Made by a program: the position numbers and the translations under genes. Below, one piece after another: positions 1-5,362 of a DNA stretch of 8,484 bases. The DNA comes from an uncultured Clostridium sp. GTDB lineage: Bacteria > Bacillota > Clostridia > UBA1212 > UBA1255. Under the pieces are notes generated by a model. The model saw only the letters and a program-made list of their open reading frames with translations, had not been told where the DNA came from and made no database searches. How positions within the stretch are numbered: position 1 is the stretch's first letter; each line of letters begins with the position of its first letter. Location of the stretch: the NCBI GenBank assembly GCA_900555605.1, contig USLW01000073.1, positions 1 to 8,484 on the forward strand, read 5' to 3'.

Positions 1-148
1 CAGGGCAAAGCCCCGTGAGCGAGCTTGGCTGCACGCAGCTGAGTCTTCGCGCGGCGCTCGGCGTCTCGGGCGCGGTGCTCGCCCGGCATCCGCTTAAAAT
101 AAGCGCCGCCAGCAGCGCCATGACAAGCGCCGGAACAATGCGCTTCAC
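1..148 (-). CDS. Putative lipoprotein, N-terminal part (runs off the left edge)
   Basis: On the minus strand a GTG start at 148 opens a frame that stays open to the window edge (49 codons). It begins with a basic tip (K-R), a hydrophobic stretch of about 15 residues, and a lipobox L-S-G-C with the lipidated Cys at residue 21, then a Ser/Thr/Pro/Ala-rich linker. This is the layout of a lipoprotein signal peptide cut by signal peptidase II, so the product should be anchored to the outer face of the membrane. The start overlaps the flavodoxin stop as GTGA, and GGGAG lies 7 bases upstream, so translational coupling is likely. Beyond about residue 33 the composition (Arg, Cys, Leu) looks less natural, and another frame reads as a more plausible charged protein. 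A frameshift there cannot be excluded. The mature domain is outside the window, so no function is given. Confidence 0.55.
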   Translation of the reverse strand, partial: MKRIVPALVMALLAALILSGCRASTAPETPSAARRLSCVQPSSLTGLCP

Positions 149-654
149 GCCTTTGCTCCCGCGTACCATTCGAGCAAGGCGCTCAAATTCTCGGCCTTTA
201 CGCGCTCGCTGCCGGTGAGCATCATGTCGAGCATATCGTCCTCTTCCTCGGTTCGGTCGGCCTTGTTTTCAAGCGCCTTGCCGACGGTTTTCACCATGAT
301 ATCCATCATCATTCGATAAACGCCGTGCAGCTTCTTCACATCAAAATTGCCCTGAAGCGTAAAGAGCGCCGTTCCCTCGGGAATATGGTTTTTCTCGCGG
401 ACCTCTTTTAGCTGAGTGCCGGTCTGCCCCATGCCGACGCCGCACACGGCGTGTATTTTATAGCGCTTTGCGGCGGCCGAATAGCCCTTGACGCTGCTTG
501 CCATTATCCAGCCGAGGTATATTATTCCGGCGTTGGCCAAGAGCTTATCCTTAGCGTCGCCCAGCGCAAACGCCGGAAGTCCGATCATCTGCGATAAAAG
601 CTCGGCGTATCTTTTGGTGCTGCCGGTGTTTGATGTATAAACTATTGCGTCCAT
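145..654 (-). CDS. Flavodoxin-domain protein (FMN-binding, 169 aa)
   Basis: A 169-aa soluble protein of flavodoxin type, expected to carry FMN and shuttle electrons in the cytoplasm. The first strand is followed at once by the phosphate-binding loop S-N-T-G-S-T (residues 8-13), the signature of flavodoxins. The hydrophobic strand IIYLGWIM (44-51) and the strand HAVCGVGMG (68-76) fit the alternating alpha/beta fold. The length matches short flavodoxins and the protoporphyrinogen-oxidase-like flavodoxin families; which one is not decided here. The C-terminal 50 residues are strongly acidic (RTEEEDD, 134-140), with several Met. The ATG at 654 has AGGAG 7 bases upstream. The gene lies 68 bases after the DUF998 gene and overlaps the following lipoprotein gene by four bases, so it probably belongs to the TetR-headed operon. 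A tandem CGGCAAAT repeat (705-712, 716-723) lies in its leader. Confidence 0.8.
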   Translation of the reverse strand: MDAIVYTSNTGSTKRYAELLSQMIGLPAFALGDAKDKLLANAGIIYLGWIMASSVKGYSAAAKRYKIHAVCGVGMGQTGTQLKEVREKNHIPEGTALFTLQGNFDVKKLHGVYRMMMDIMVKTVGKALENKADRTEEEDDMLDMMLTGSERVKAENLSALLEWYAGAKA

Positions 655-722
655 AAAAATTCTCCTTTTTTCGCGTGCTCGATTATTTTTAATATATCCT
701 TCTGCGGCAAATAAACGGCAAA

Positions 723-992
723 TTACTCTTTCATACAGAAAAGATGTATGCCGAGGGCGGCGTTAAAGCCAGTTGCCGCAAAAACGCTGAAGCGCTCGAC
801 AACGCCGAAGTATTCGGCCTGGACTATCTTCATCTCAAGCGACGGAGCGTCGGCGGCGCTAAGGTCGCTGACTGCCTGCGCCATCCAGTCGTAGCCGGGA
901 TATGCAAGCGGCGAGAATACCACCGCCGCCGTGTACGACAGCAGGCTCACAAGTCCCAGAAGTCCGAGCTTTTGAATCAGCGGTTTTTTCAT
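723..992 (-). CDS. DUF998-type membrane protein, apparently missing its middle (89 aa)
   Basis: The N-terminus (residues 1-50) has one strong membrane segment (about 9-29) followed by FSPLAYPGYDWMAQAVSDLS, a stretch I recognise from DUF998 integral membrane proteins. Residues 60-85 (E-Y-F-G-V-V-E-R-F-S-V-F then A-A-T-G-F-N-A) resemble the end of the same family. Full DUF998 proteins are about 200 aa with six membrane spans, so the central spans are absent here and the two ends are joined in frame near residues 51-58. The ORF is otherwise intact. It may be a degraded gene or a genuinely reduced protein. I chose the ATG at 992 over the in-frame GTG at 1001 because AGAGG lies about 8 bases before it. 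It starts 15 bases after the TetR stop, so the two are co-transcribed. Known members have no settled function. Confidence 0.65.
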   Translation of the reverse strand: MKKPLIQKLGLLGLVSLLSYTAAVVFSPLAYPGYDWMAQAVSDLSAADAPSLEMKIVQAEYFGVVERFSVFAATGFNAALGIHLFCMKE

Positions 993-1007
993 TCTTATCA
1001 CCTCTTT

Positions 1008-1628
1008 TTAAGCATGCACCGCGCGGAAGAACAGCTCCGTGTGCGCCCTGAGCTTTTCAAGGCACTCCGCCTCGCGCTGCGGCTCGCGGTCGCATATGCC
1101 GATAAGCGTTATCACCGGCGCAACATACATCATTGCCAGCGCCTCGGGATCGTCGGGGCGTATCTCCCCGGCGGCAATGAGACTGCGGAATATCGCCGCG
1201 TGATAATCGACCAGTCGTTCGATGTATCGGTGGGAATACAGCCGCGCAAGCTCCGGCGAGCGGAACTGTTCGATCGTCATCATGCGCCGGAACCGGCTTA
1301 TCGGCTCATCGTGCAGGCTGTACAGGAAATCCTGTTTGAGCTTGTCAAAAAGCTCGTCTGCCGTTATCTGCGAAAACTCGGGAACGTCGCGCCGGGCATC
1401 CTGAACATGGACCGAGAGCCTGTCCGTCCCCTCGGCATAGCGCGCGGCCGTCGATTCGACTATCGCGTCGAATATCGCCTGCTTGCCGGGAAAGTGATTG
1501 TAAAGCGACGGAGCCTTTATCCCGACCGCCTGCGCGATCTGCCCGACGCTGACCGAATCATAACCGTACTCCGAAAAAAGCTCCAGCGCCTTATCGAGTA
1601 TCTTCTGCTTTGTGTCCTCCTGTTTCAT
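1008..1628 (-). CDS. TetR/AcrR-family transcriptional repressor (206 aa)
   Basis: A DNA-binding repressor of the TetR family. The N-terminal domain is typical: helix 1 ILDKALELFSEYGY (10-23), then the helix-turn-helix VSVGQIAQAVGIKAPSLYNHFPGKQAIF (about 26-53), where S-L-Y-N-H-F is the recognition helix hallmark. The remaining 150 residues are helical and poorly conserved, as expected of the ligand-binding and dimerisation domain, and the ligand cannot be read from sequence. The length is normal for the family. The ATG at 1628 is preceded by GAGGG at close spacing. A perfect inverted repeat overlaps the predicted transcription start just upstream, so the protein probably represses its own promoter and the downstream DUF998, flavodoxin and lipoprotein genes. 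Family assignment is secure; the operon model is inference from spacing. Confidence 0.92.
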   Translation of the reverse strand: MKQEDTKQKILDKALELFSEYGYDSVSVGQIAQAVGIKAPSLYNHFPGKQAIFDAIVESTAARYAEGTDRLSVHVQDARRDVPEFSQITADELFDKLKQDFLYSLHDEPISRFRRMMTIEQFRSPELARLYSHRYIERLVDYHAAIFRSLIAAGEIRPDDPEALAMMYVAPVITLIGICDREPQREAECLEKLRAHTELFFRAVHA

Positions 1629-1642
1629 ATGCCCTCAAAGCT

Positions 1643-1660
1643 AACTAACATTCGTTAGTT
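1643..1660. promoter_or_regulatory. Probable TetR operator (inverted repeat)
   Basis: A perfect dyad, AACTAAC-ATTC-GTTAGTT, with two 7-base arms and a 4-base spacer. It sits immediately downstream of the -10 of the tetR promoter and covers the expected transcription start. That is the usual location and size of operators for autoregulated TetR repressors. Confidence 0.72.
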
Positions 1661-1663
1661 TGG

Positions 1664-1692
1664 GGTATAATACTTTGCCCCTTCACTGTCAA
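1664..1692 (-). promoter_or_regulatory. Promoter of the tetR operon
   Basis: On the minus strand a consensus -35 TTGACA (1687-1692) is followed after 17 bases by TATACC (1664-1669). Transcription should start near 1657, inside the inverted repeat at 1643-1660 and about 30 bases before the tetR ATG. Confidence 0.65.
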
Positions 1693-1760
1693 GGGAGGGA
1701 TAAAATTATTTTTCGGCCGGAAGCGCAGCGGAATTTTTTCAGGCCTTCGAAACTATGCAA

Positions 1761-1789
1761 TGGACAAAAGTCTCCCGATGTAGGATAAT
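1761..1789 (+). promoter_or_regulatory. Promoter of the peptide deformylase gene
   Basis: TGGACA (1761-1766), a 17-base spacer and GATAAT (1784-1789) make a good sigma-A-type promoter pointing right. The expected start is near 1796, about 36 bases before the deformylase ATG. The -10 lies in the loop of the long dyad at 1766-1811. Confidence 0.6.
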
Positions 1790-1811
1790 GAAACAACATC
1801 AGGAGACTTTT
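1766..1811. repeat. Long inverted repeat spanning the deformylase promoter
   Basis: The arms AAAAGTCTCC (1766-1775) and GGAGACTTTT (1802-1811) are perfect complements. The next base is mismatched and GATGT (1777-1781) pairs with ACATC (1796-1800), giving a 16-position stem with one mismatch around a 14-base centre that contains the -10. It could be an operator for an unseen regulator, or a small transposon-like relic. The transcript starts within the right arm, so it is unlikely to act as an RNA hairpin of this promoter. Confidence 0.6.
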
Positions 1812-1831
1812 AATTTGCAGGAGGACACAAT

Positions 1832-2242
1832 ATGGTTCGCGAAATTTGCAAAGACGAGGCTTTTCTCGCGCAGAAGGCAGAGCCGGCCACGGCGGATGAT
1901 CTCGGAATTGCGCAGGATCTTTTGGATACGCTCATTGCCCACAAGGACGGCTGCGTCGGGATGGCGGCTAACATGATCGGGGTCAACAAGCGCATCATTG
2001 CCTTTGAAAACGGCGGAAAATACATGATCATGCTCAACCCCGTAATAATAAAAAAGCTCGACCCGTATGAGGCCGAGGAAGGCTGTCTGTCGCTTGTCGG
2101 AACGCGCAAAACCGAGCGATGGCGTTCGATAAGGGTACAGTGGCAAAATGAAAAGCTCCAGACTCGGGTCAAGACCTTTACGAGCTTCACCGCCGAGATA
2201 ATTCAGCACGAGATCGACCACTGCGAGGGGATCATAATATAA
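1832..2242 (+). CDS. def: Peptide deformylase, short clostridial type (136 aa)
   Basis: Removes the formyl group from the N-terminal methionine of new proteins in the cytoplasm, using a metal ion. All three deformylase motifs are present. Motif I is G-C-V-G-M-A-A-N-M-I-G (40-50), with Asn47 where most family members have Gln. Motif II is E-G-C-L-S (83-87) with metal ligand Cys85. Motif III is H-E-I-D-H (126-130) with ligands His126 and His130 and catalytic Glu127. At 136 aa it is shorter than the usual 150-190 and ends six residues after motif III, lacking the C-terminal helix. I recall short deformylases of this kind with the same motif I in Clostridia, often as a second copy, so the Asn is probably a subfamily trait. 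AGGAGG lies 7 bases before the ATG. The gene has its own promoter and an intrinsic terminator, so it is probably a single-gene unit. Confidence 0.93.
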   Translation: MVREICKDEAFLAQKAEPATADDLGIAQDLLDTLIAHKDGCVGMAANMIGVNKRIIAFENGGKYMIMLNPVIIKKLDPYEAEEGCLSLVGTRKTERWRSIRVQWQNEKLQTRVKTFTSFTAEIIQHEIDHCEGIII

Positions 2243-2255
2243 AGCAACGGAAAAC

Positions 2256-2282
2256 TCCTCACCTTACCGGTGAGGATTTTTT
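2256..2282 (+). terminator. Intrinsic terminator after the deformylase gene
   Basis: The 8-bp stem TCCTCACC (2256-2263) / GGTGAGGA (2269-2276) with a 5-base loop is followed by six T (2277-2282), 13 bases after the deformylase stop. An AAAA run precedes the stem, so on the minus strand it could also weakly end the convergent kinase-like remnant, whose stop codon lies inside the stem. Confidence 0.88.
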
Positions 2283-2366
2283 GCGCTCGTGTGCCGAAAT
2301 ATAGGCCAAAATGATCTCCGCGCTTTTTTCCGTGCCAACGGAGGAGTCAACCGTCAGCTCATAATT
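2259..2366 (-). pseudogene. 3' end of a cytidylate kinase-like gene, cut off by the element
   Basis: Reading leftward from 2366, 35 open codons begin N-Y-E-L-T-V-D-S-S and continue through G-T-E-K-S-A-E-I-I-L-A-Y-I before a TGA in the terminator stem. The pattern N-Y-(D/E)-L-x-(V/I)-(D/N)-(T/S)-S followed by a G-x-E-K-A-A-E-hydrophobic helix is what I know as the C-terminus of cytidylate kinase-like proteins (Cytidylate_kin2 family). The frame is closed by a TGA at 2367-2369 directly before N-Y, there is no start, and from that point the DNA is AT-rich and leads to the integrase. The codon use (GTT GGC ACG, GCG GAG ATC) is host-like. I infer that integration separated this tail from the rest of the gene, which should lie beyond the right end of the element. 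The family call rests on a short stretch. Confidence 0.6.
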
Positions 2367-2394
2367 TCATATATACTCATTCTCCTTCGATTTT

Positions 2395-2409
2395 CCTTGA
2401 TTTTCAAGG
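2395..2409. repeat. Short inverted repeat near the element's left end
   Basis: CCTTGA-TTT-TCAAGG is a perfect 6-bp dyad with a 3-base centre, between the kinase-like remnant and the integrase stop. Short dyads of this form are typical of tyrosine-recombinase core sites, so it is one candidate for the crossover site. The alternative is the remnant boundary at about 2355-2370. No second copy is visible in the window. Confidence 0.4.
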
Positions 2410-2436
2410 GGTTTCAGCGTTTGGTGTCTTGGCTGT

Positions 2437-2499
2437 TACACCATTTTTACACCATTTTCGCATTTGGCTTTATTGGATTTCATCAGACTACACCATTTT
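2437..2499. repeat. Three direct repeats TACACCATTTT, candidate integrase arm sites
   Basis: The 11-mer TACACCATTTT occurs at 2437-2447, directly again at 2448-2458, and at 2489-2499, all in the same orientation. The last copy lies inside the integrase gene and encodes its end (N-G-V-V). Repeats of this size beside a tyrosine-integrase gene are the usual arm-type sites bound by the integrase N-terminal domain. That role is inferred. Confidence 0.65.
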
Positions 2500-3667
2500 G
2501 CTGAAATTGCTTGATGGCATAATCCAGCGATTCGGCAGTCACATGAACATACCGATCCATTGTTGTTTTGATGCTGGCATGACCCAGCAGTTTTTGCAGC
2601 ACCTTCGGCTGCATCCCGCTTTCAATGGCGCGGGTAGCATAGGTGTGCCGCAGCGCGTGCATACAGAAATGCTCTATTCCTGCCCTATCGCATAGCTTGT
2701 ACAGGTGCGTATCATAGCTGCTGTTCTTAGCTGGCATTCCGGTTCGGTAATTGATGAACACCAAATCACGCATATGCAGCATTGCTTGCTTGGCTGTCCG
2801 ACGGTCAATGTAGATCAACACCTTATCCAATTCCGGAGCCTCTTTGCGGTACTCACGTCCTAAGTAGAGGTCACGCAGGATTTGATAGGCGGTATCCGTT
2901 AACGGGATTGTGCGGTAACTCTTTTTCGTCTTAGGCGGCCCCGCACGCCATTCATGTTGCTTATGGCGAAACTCCATCGTCTTATTGACCGTCAGAGTGT
3001 GATTTTCCCAGTCTATCGCATCCCATGTCAGCCCAATTACCTCACCAGTACGCAGACCCGTTTCCAAAATCAAAGCGTACTGTGCATAATTGTGAGAGTG
3101 TTTCGCGATTTCCAAGAACGCTTTCTGTTCACTGACCGTCAGAAAATGAATCTCGTCTACCGCTTTTATCGGACTATCAAAACGAACACCATCCATCGGA
3201 TGTTTTTCAATCAGTCCGTTTTCCTTTGCAGCCTTGAACATGGAACCCAGTGCGATATATGCCTGACGAATGGTCGAACCCGCATAAGTCCCGGTCATAC
3301 CGTTGAAAACAGCCTTACAATGCATCGGCTTTACTTCTGTTAACAAAAGTTCGCCTAATATTGCTTTTGCGTTTTTTTCATAGCGTTCACGATAGTTTCT
3401 CACCGTGTTCGGTGCCAGCCCAGTAAGCAAATTGGTTTGCCAGAAGTCAAACCACTCGTTCACCGTCATTTTGGGCGGCGCAGATTTTATTTCTGGGTGT
3501 ACTTGCCGATACTGCTGTTCCTTCTGCCAGTTTCGCGTTTCTTTGAGGTCTTGGAAGCACTTTTCCAAACGCTGTCCAGATTTATTTGTGCATCGCGCAT
3601 AGTAAAGGCCATCTTTCCTCTGACCTATACCCTTGCCCAGTTCTTTTCCTTTCAAATTCTTTCCCAT
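2483..3667 (-). CDS. int: Tyrosine-recombinase integrase, Tn916/phage type (394 aa)
   Basis: Catalyses site-specific integration and excision of the element. The layout is canonical. An N-terminal arm-binding region (about 1-60) has the [13 protein letters not shown] pattern. A core-binding SAM-like domain spans about 66-160 (T-V-N-E-W-F-D-F-W onward). The catalytic domain spans about 172-394. The active-site residues are all visible: Arg206 in T-G-L-R-T-G-E, a Lys in the K-T-K-K-S-Y-R hairpin (246-249), His337 and Arg340 in H-A-L-R-H-T, His363 in L-G-H-A-S, and nucleophile Tyr373 in M-D-R-Y-V-H-V. The length is normal, so it is probably active. The ATG at 3667 has GAGGAG about 8 bases upstream. 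It has its own promoter, separate from the operon that ends with xis, and lies at the element's left end. Confidence 0.96.
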   Translation of the reverse strand: MGKNLKGKELGKGIGQRKDGLYYARCTNKSGQRLEKCFQDLKETRNWQKEQQYRQVHPEIKSAPPKMTVNEWFDFWQTNLLTGLAPNTVRNYRERYEKNAKAILGELLLTEVKPMHCKAVFNGMTGTYAGSTIRQAYIALGSMFKAAKENGLIEKHPMDGVRFDSPIKAVDEIHFLTVSEQKAFLEIAKHSHNYAQYALILETGLRTGEVIGLTWDAIDWENHTLTVNKTMEFRHKQHEWRAGPPKTKKSYRTIPLTDTAYQILRDLYLGREYRKEAPELDKVLIYIDRRTAKQAMLHMRDLVFINYRTGMPAKNSSYDTHLYKLCDRAGIEHFCMHALRHTYATRAIESGMQPKVLQKLLGHASIKTTMDRYVHVTAESLDYAIKQFQQNGVV

Positions 3668-3690
3668 ATATTTGGCTCCTCTCGACCAAC

Positions 3691-3743
3691 GAGAAAACGA
3701 GCCATGTAACTTAGTAATTGTATCATGGTAACTTCATTTTCTC
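3691..3743. repeat. Nested repeats around the integrase promoter
   Basis: An outer inverted pair GAGAAAA (3691-3697) / TTTTCTC (3737-3743) encloses two near-identical direct repeats, CATGTAACTT (3703-3712) and CATGGTAACTT (3724-3734). They flank the -10 of the integrase promoter, so a repressor or the excisionase could bind here. No function is shown. Confidence 0.4.
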
Positions 3744-3745
3744 AA
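3717..3745 (-). promoter_or_regulatory. Promoter of the integrase gene
   Basis: On the minus strand TTGAGA (3740-3745), 17 bases, then TACAAT (3717-3722), five of six matches in each box. The expected start is near 3710, about 43 bases before the integrase ATG. Confidence 0.7.
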
Positions 3746-3780
3746 TAGATAAAAAGCATTTTCTAATTATCCGAAATATG

Positions 3781-3818
3781 AGACATGCCCTGTCGCACCA
3801 AGGCAGCAGGGCATGTCT
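3781..3818 (-). terminator. Strong hairpin between xis and int, probable operon end
   Basis: A perfect 12-bp stem, AGACATGCCCTG (3781-3792) with CAGGGCATGTCT (3807-3818), and a 14-base loop, starting 9 bases after the xis stop. On the minus strand it is followed by CATATTTCGG, not a long T run, so termination may be partial or factor-dependent. It would separate the mobility operon from the independently promoted integrase. Confidence 0.55.
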
Positions 3819-3827
3819 GTTAAACCG

Positions 3828-4025
3828 CTAAACTGCAAACCGCTCCGCAAGATAAGCTTCAAACTCTCGCCTTTTTACCAGCTTTTTACTGCCAACAAAA
3901 AGAACAAACGGGCATCCGTCTTCTCGCAGCATCGAATCAATGCGATTGATGCCGATGTTAGAATATATAGCAGCTTCCTTGATCGTAAGGAGCAGTTTTT
4001 CGGGGATAGGTACTTCCTGACTCAT
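3828..4025 (-). CDS. xis: Tn916-type excisionase (65 aa)
   Basis: A small basic DNA-binding protein expected to bend DNA at the element ends and direct the integrase towards excision. The sequence P-I-P-E-K-L-L-L-T-I-K-E-A-A-I-Y-S-N-I-G (6-25) followed by an R-I-D-S-M-L-R segment is the winged helix-turn-helix of MerR-like excisionases. The ending V-G-S-K-K-L-V-K-R-R-E-F-E-A-Y-L (44-59) is the characteristic Tn916 Xis C-terminus. At 65 aa it has the size of Tn916 Xis. Its ATG overlaps the rep stop by one base (TAATG), so it is probably translated by termination-reinitiation after Rep and has no promoter of its own. That would tie excision to replication and transfer functions. Confidence 0.92.
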   Translation of the reverse strand: MSQEVPIPEKLLLTIKEAAIYSNIGINRIDSMLREDGCPFVLFVGSKKLVKRREFEAYLAERFAV

Positions 4026-5257
4026 TAGAAAATCCTCACTTGCTTACACAGGTCTCCACCTTCTGGCGCATTAGGAACTGAACCCTCGAAGAAAGAGTTG
4101 AATAAATCCACGGCTTCATTCTGATCATCCTTTTGCTCCTGGCAGTATGTATTTTTTCGCGAGGTTCCAGAGATGGAGAGAAATTCTTGTTTCCGCATAT
4201 CGTATTGAACAGGTTGAATGCTTTTCTCCGTCATCCTGATCACCAATGTTAATCTGCGGAGAAGCTGTTCATACTTGTCTGGCTGAAATATCCAGCCTTC
4301 ACCCATGGTTTTTTTGTAGTAATCCCACGGCGAATATGGAGAAGTGACATAAAATGTCCCAGCGCAAATTGCTTTGTCGTAGTAACGGCTGGGAGCCGCT
4401 ACATCTTCGCCGTATGGGTCCAGCAGCTTCAAAAGGTCTGAAAATGGGATGTCTCCCGGTCTGGCTTCATCGTAGATAACTATATCTTCTCCGGCGTATC
4501 GCTGAAATGGGTCCCGGCTGCTGCCTGTAATGTAGCAGCTTTCGGACTGTTTTGCAGCTTGCTCCTTTGCAAACCGAGTTTTCCCTGTACCAGCTGCACC
4601 ATAAATCCAGATAACTTTTACCTTTTCGCCTTTAGCCCTTCGTTCGGCAGTTCTCTCTTCCGCAAGTTTTTGCAGCCGCTTGGCGCACACATCATCAATT
4701 TTCTTGTGATGCCTTGCGTATTGACTGCCGGATAATTGCTTTTCCACATCCTCACGGGTCATAGCACCAATATAGAGGCAGTTCAACAGATGGTTTATGT
4801 CATTACCTCCATAAGGAATACTTTTTCCCTTTTCCTGCTTCCTTGCCTCATATTCACCGAGCCAATCAATATAGCTAAAATTGGCAATTACTTCGTGTGG
4901 TGAATATTGGTAATCATTCTTTGCTTTTGGCGTTCGGTGAATTAGATAAGCAAATCCGTTGTCAATACCATCGTCCCATTTCTCTATATACTGCGGTGCA
5001 ATATTTAGCTTTTTAGCAATTGCGACGACCTCACGGCCATTTGCAAAATGCATGAATACATGAATGTGTGGTTTTTCCCTTGAATCTTTATCATGCAGGA
5101 TGCCAGCGTATCTTTCCGCGCCAATTTCGTTCAGGCGCACAAGCAACTTATCTAGTGAATCATATGGCGGTTTAAGATACTCTACTTGCTGCACGAGCAT
5201 AAAGTTATAGGGTCTATTTCTCTGTCCGCATGGACCATTTATCTTTCTTTTGCTCAT
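4025..5257 (-). CDS. Rolling-circle Rep/relaxase: HUH endonuclease fused to SF3 helicase (410 aa)
   Basis: Expected to nick the element's origin, stay bound to the 5' end through a tyrosine, and unwind the DNA for rolling-circle replication, transfer, or both. The HUH domain (about 15-135) shows K-P-H-I-H-V-F-M-H-F with metal-binding His64 and His66, and the catalytic motif G-F-A-Y-L-I-H with Tyr104. The helicase domain (about 210-345) shows Walker A G-A-A-G-T-G-K-T (220-227), Walker B D-I-V-I-Y-D-E (258-264) and a motif-C-like F-Y-V-T-S-P-Y-S. This PF01719-PF00910 pairing is known from circular ssDNA viruses, phytoplasma plasmids and streptococcal mobilizable elements. The open frame extends to 5551. 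I chose the ATG at 5257 because it follows the coupling-protein stop, has AGGA 8 bases upstream, and the extra N-terminus overlaps ftsK without family character. The candidate origin lies directly upstream. Confidence 0.9.
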   Translation of the reverse strand: MSKRKINGPCGQRNRPYNFMLVQQVEYLKPPYDSLDKLLVRLNEIGAERYAGILHDKDSREKPHIHVFMHFANGREVVAIAKKLNIAPQYIEKWDDGIDNGFAYLIHRTPKAKNDYQYSPHEVIANFSYIDWLGEYEARKQEKGKSIPYGGNDINHLLNCLYIGAMTREDVEKQLSGSQYARHHKKIDDVCAKRLQKLAEERTAERRAKGEKVKVIWIYGAAGTGKTRFAKEQAAKQSESCYITGSSRDPFQRYAGEDIVIYDEARPGDIPFSDLLKLLDPYGEDVAAPSRYYDKAICAGTFYVTSPYSPWDYYKKTMGEGWIFQPDKYEQLLRRLTLVIRMTEKSIQPVQYDMRKQEFLSISGTSRKNTYCQEQKDDQNEAVDLFNSFFEGSVPNAPEGGDLCKQVRIF

Positions 5258-5279
5258 ATTAACAGTCCTATTATCAAGA

Positions 5280-5362
5280 TTTTGGCATTTTGGCATAATA
5301 GCGCGGCTACTATCAACAAGCCCAGTAGCCGCGCTGCCACTGGATTTTTTACAATTTTGGCA
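5280..5362. other. Candidate rolling-circle origin / oriT
   Basis: A perfect 11-bp stem, GCGCGGCTACT (5301-5311) with AGTAGCCGCGC (5324-5334), carries a 12-base loop ATCAACAAGCCC. Three copies of TTTTGGCA (minus strand TGCCAAAA) flank it in the same orientation: 5280-5287 and 5288-5295 in tandem on one side, and 5355-5362 on the other, inside the end of the coupling-protein gene. A stem-loop plus short direct repeats next to a Rep gene is the architecture of HUH-Rep origins, where repeats bind Rep and the loop is nicked. No T run follows the stem on either strand, so a terminator is unlikely. In Tn916 oriT lies in the equivalent place, between orf21 and orf20. Confidence 0.7.

Noticed and set aside
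744..1658. A 304-codon rightward open frame opposite tetR and the DUF998 gene
   Set aside because: It is antisense to a clear TetR repressor, has no ribosome site, and its Arg/Leu-rich translation is typical of the shadow of a GC-rich gene.
1799..2221. Two leftward open frames opposite the deformylase gene
   Set aside because: They mirror a gene with all three deformylase motifs and show no family features or ribosome sites.
2437..2499. CRISPR-like repeats
   Set aside because: Only three 11-base copies, two of them without any spacer and one inside a gene. No CRISPR-type repeat-spacer pattern or cas gene is present.
5301..5334. Stem-loop between the coupling-protein gene and rep as a terminator
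   Set aside because: No T run follows on either strand, it would separate rep from its probable promoter, and the flanking repeats fit an origin better.
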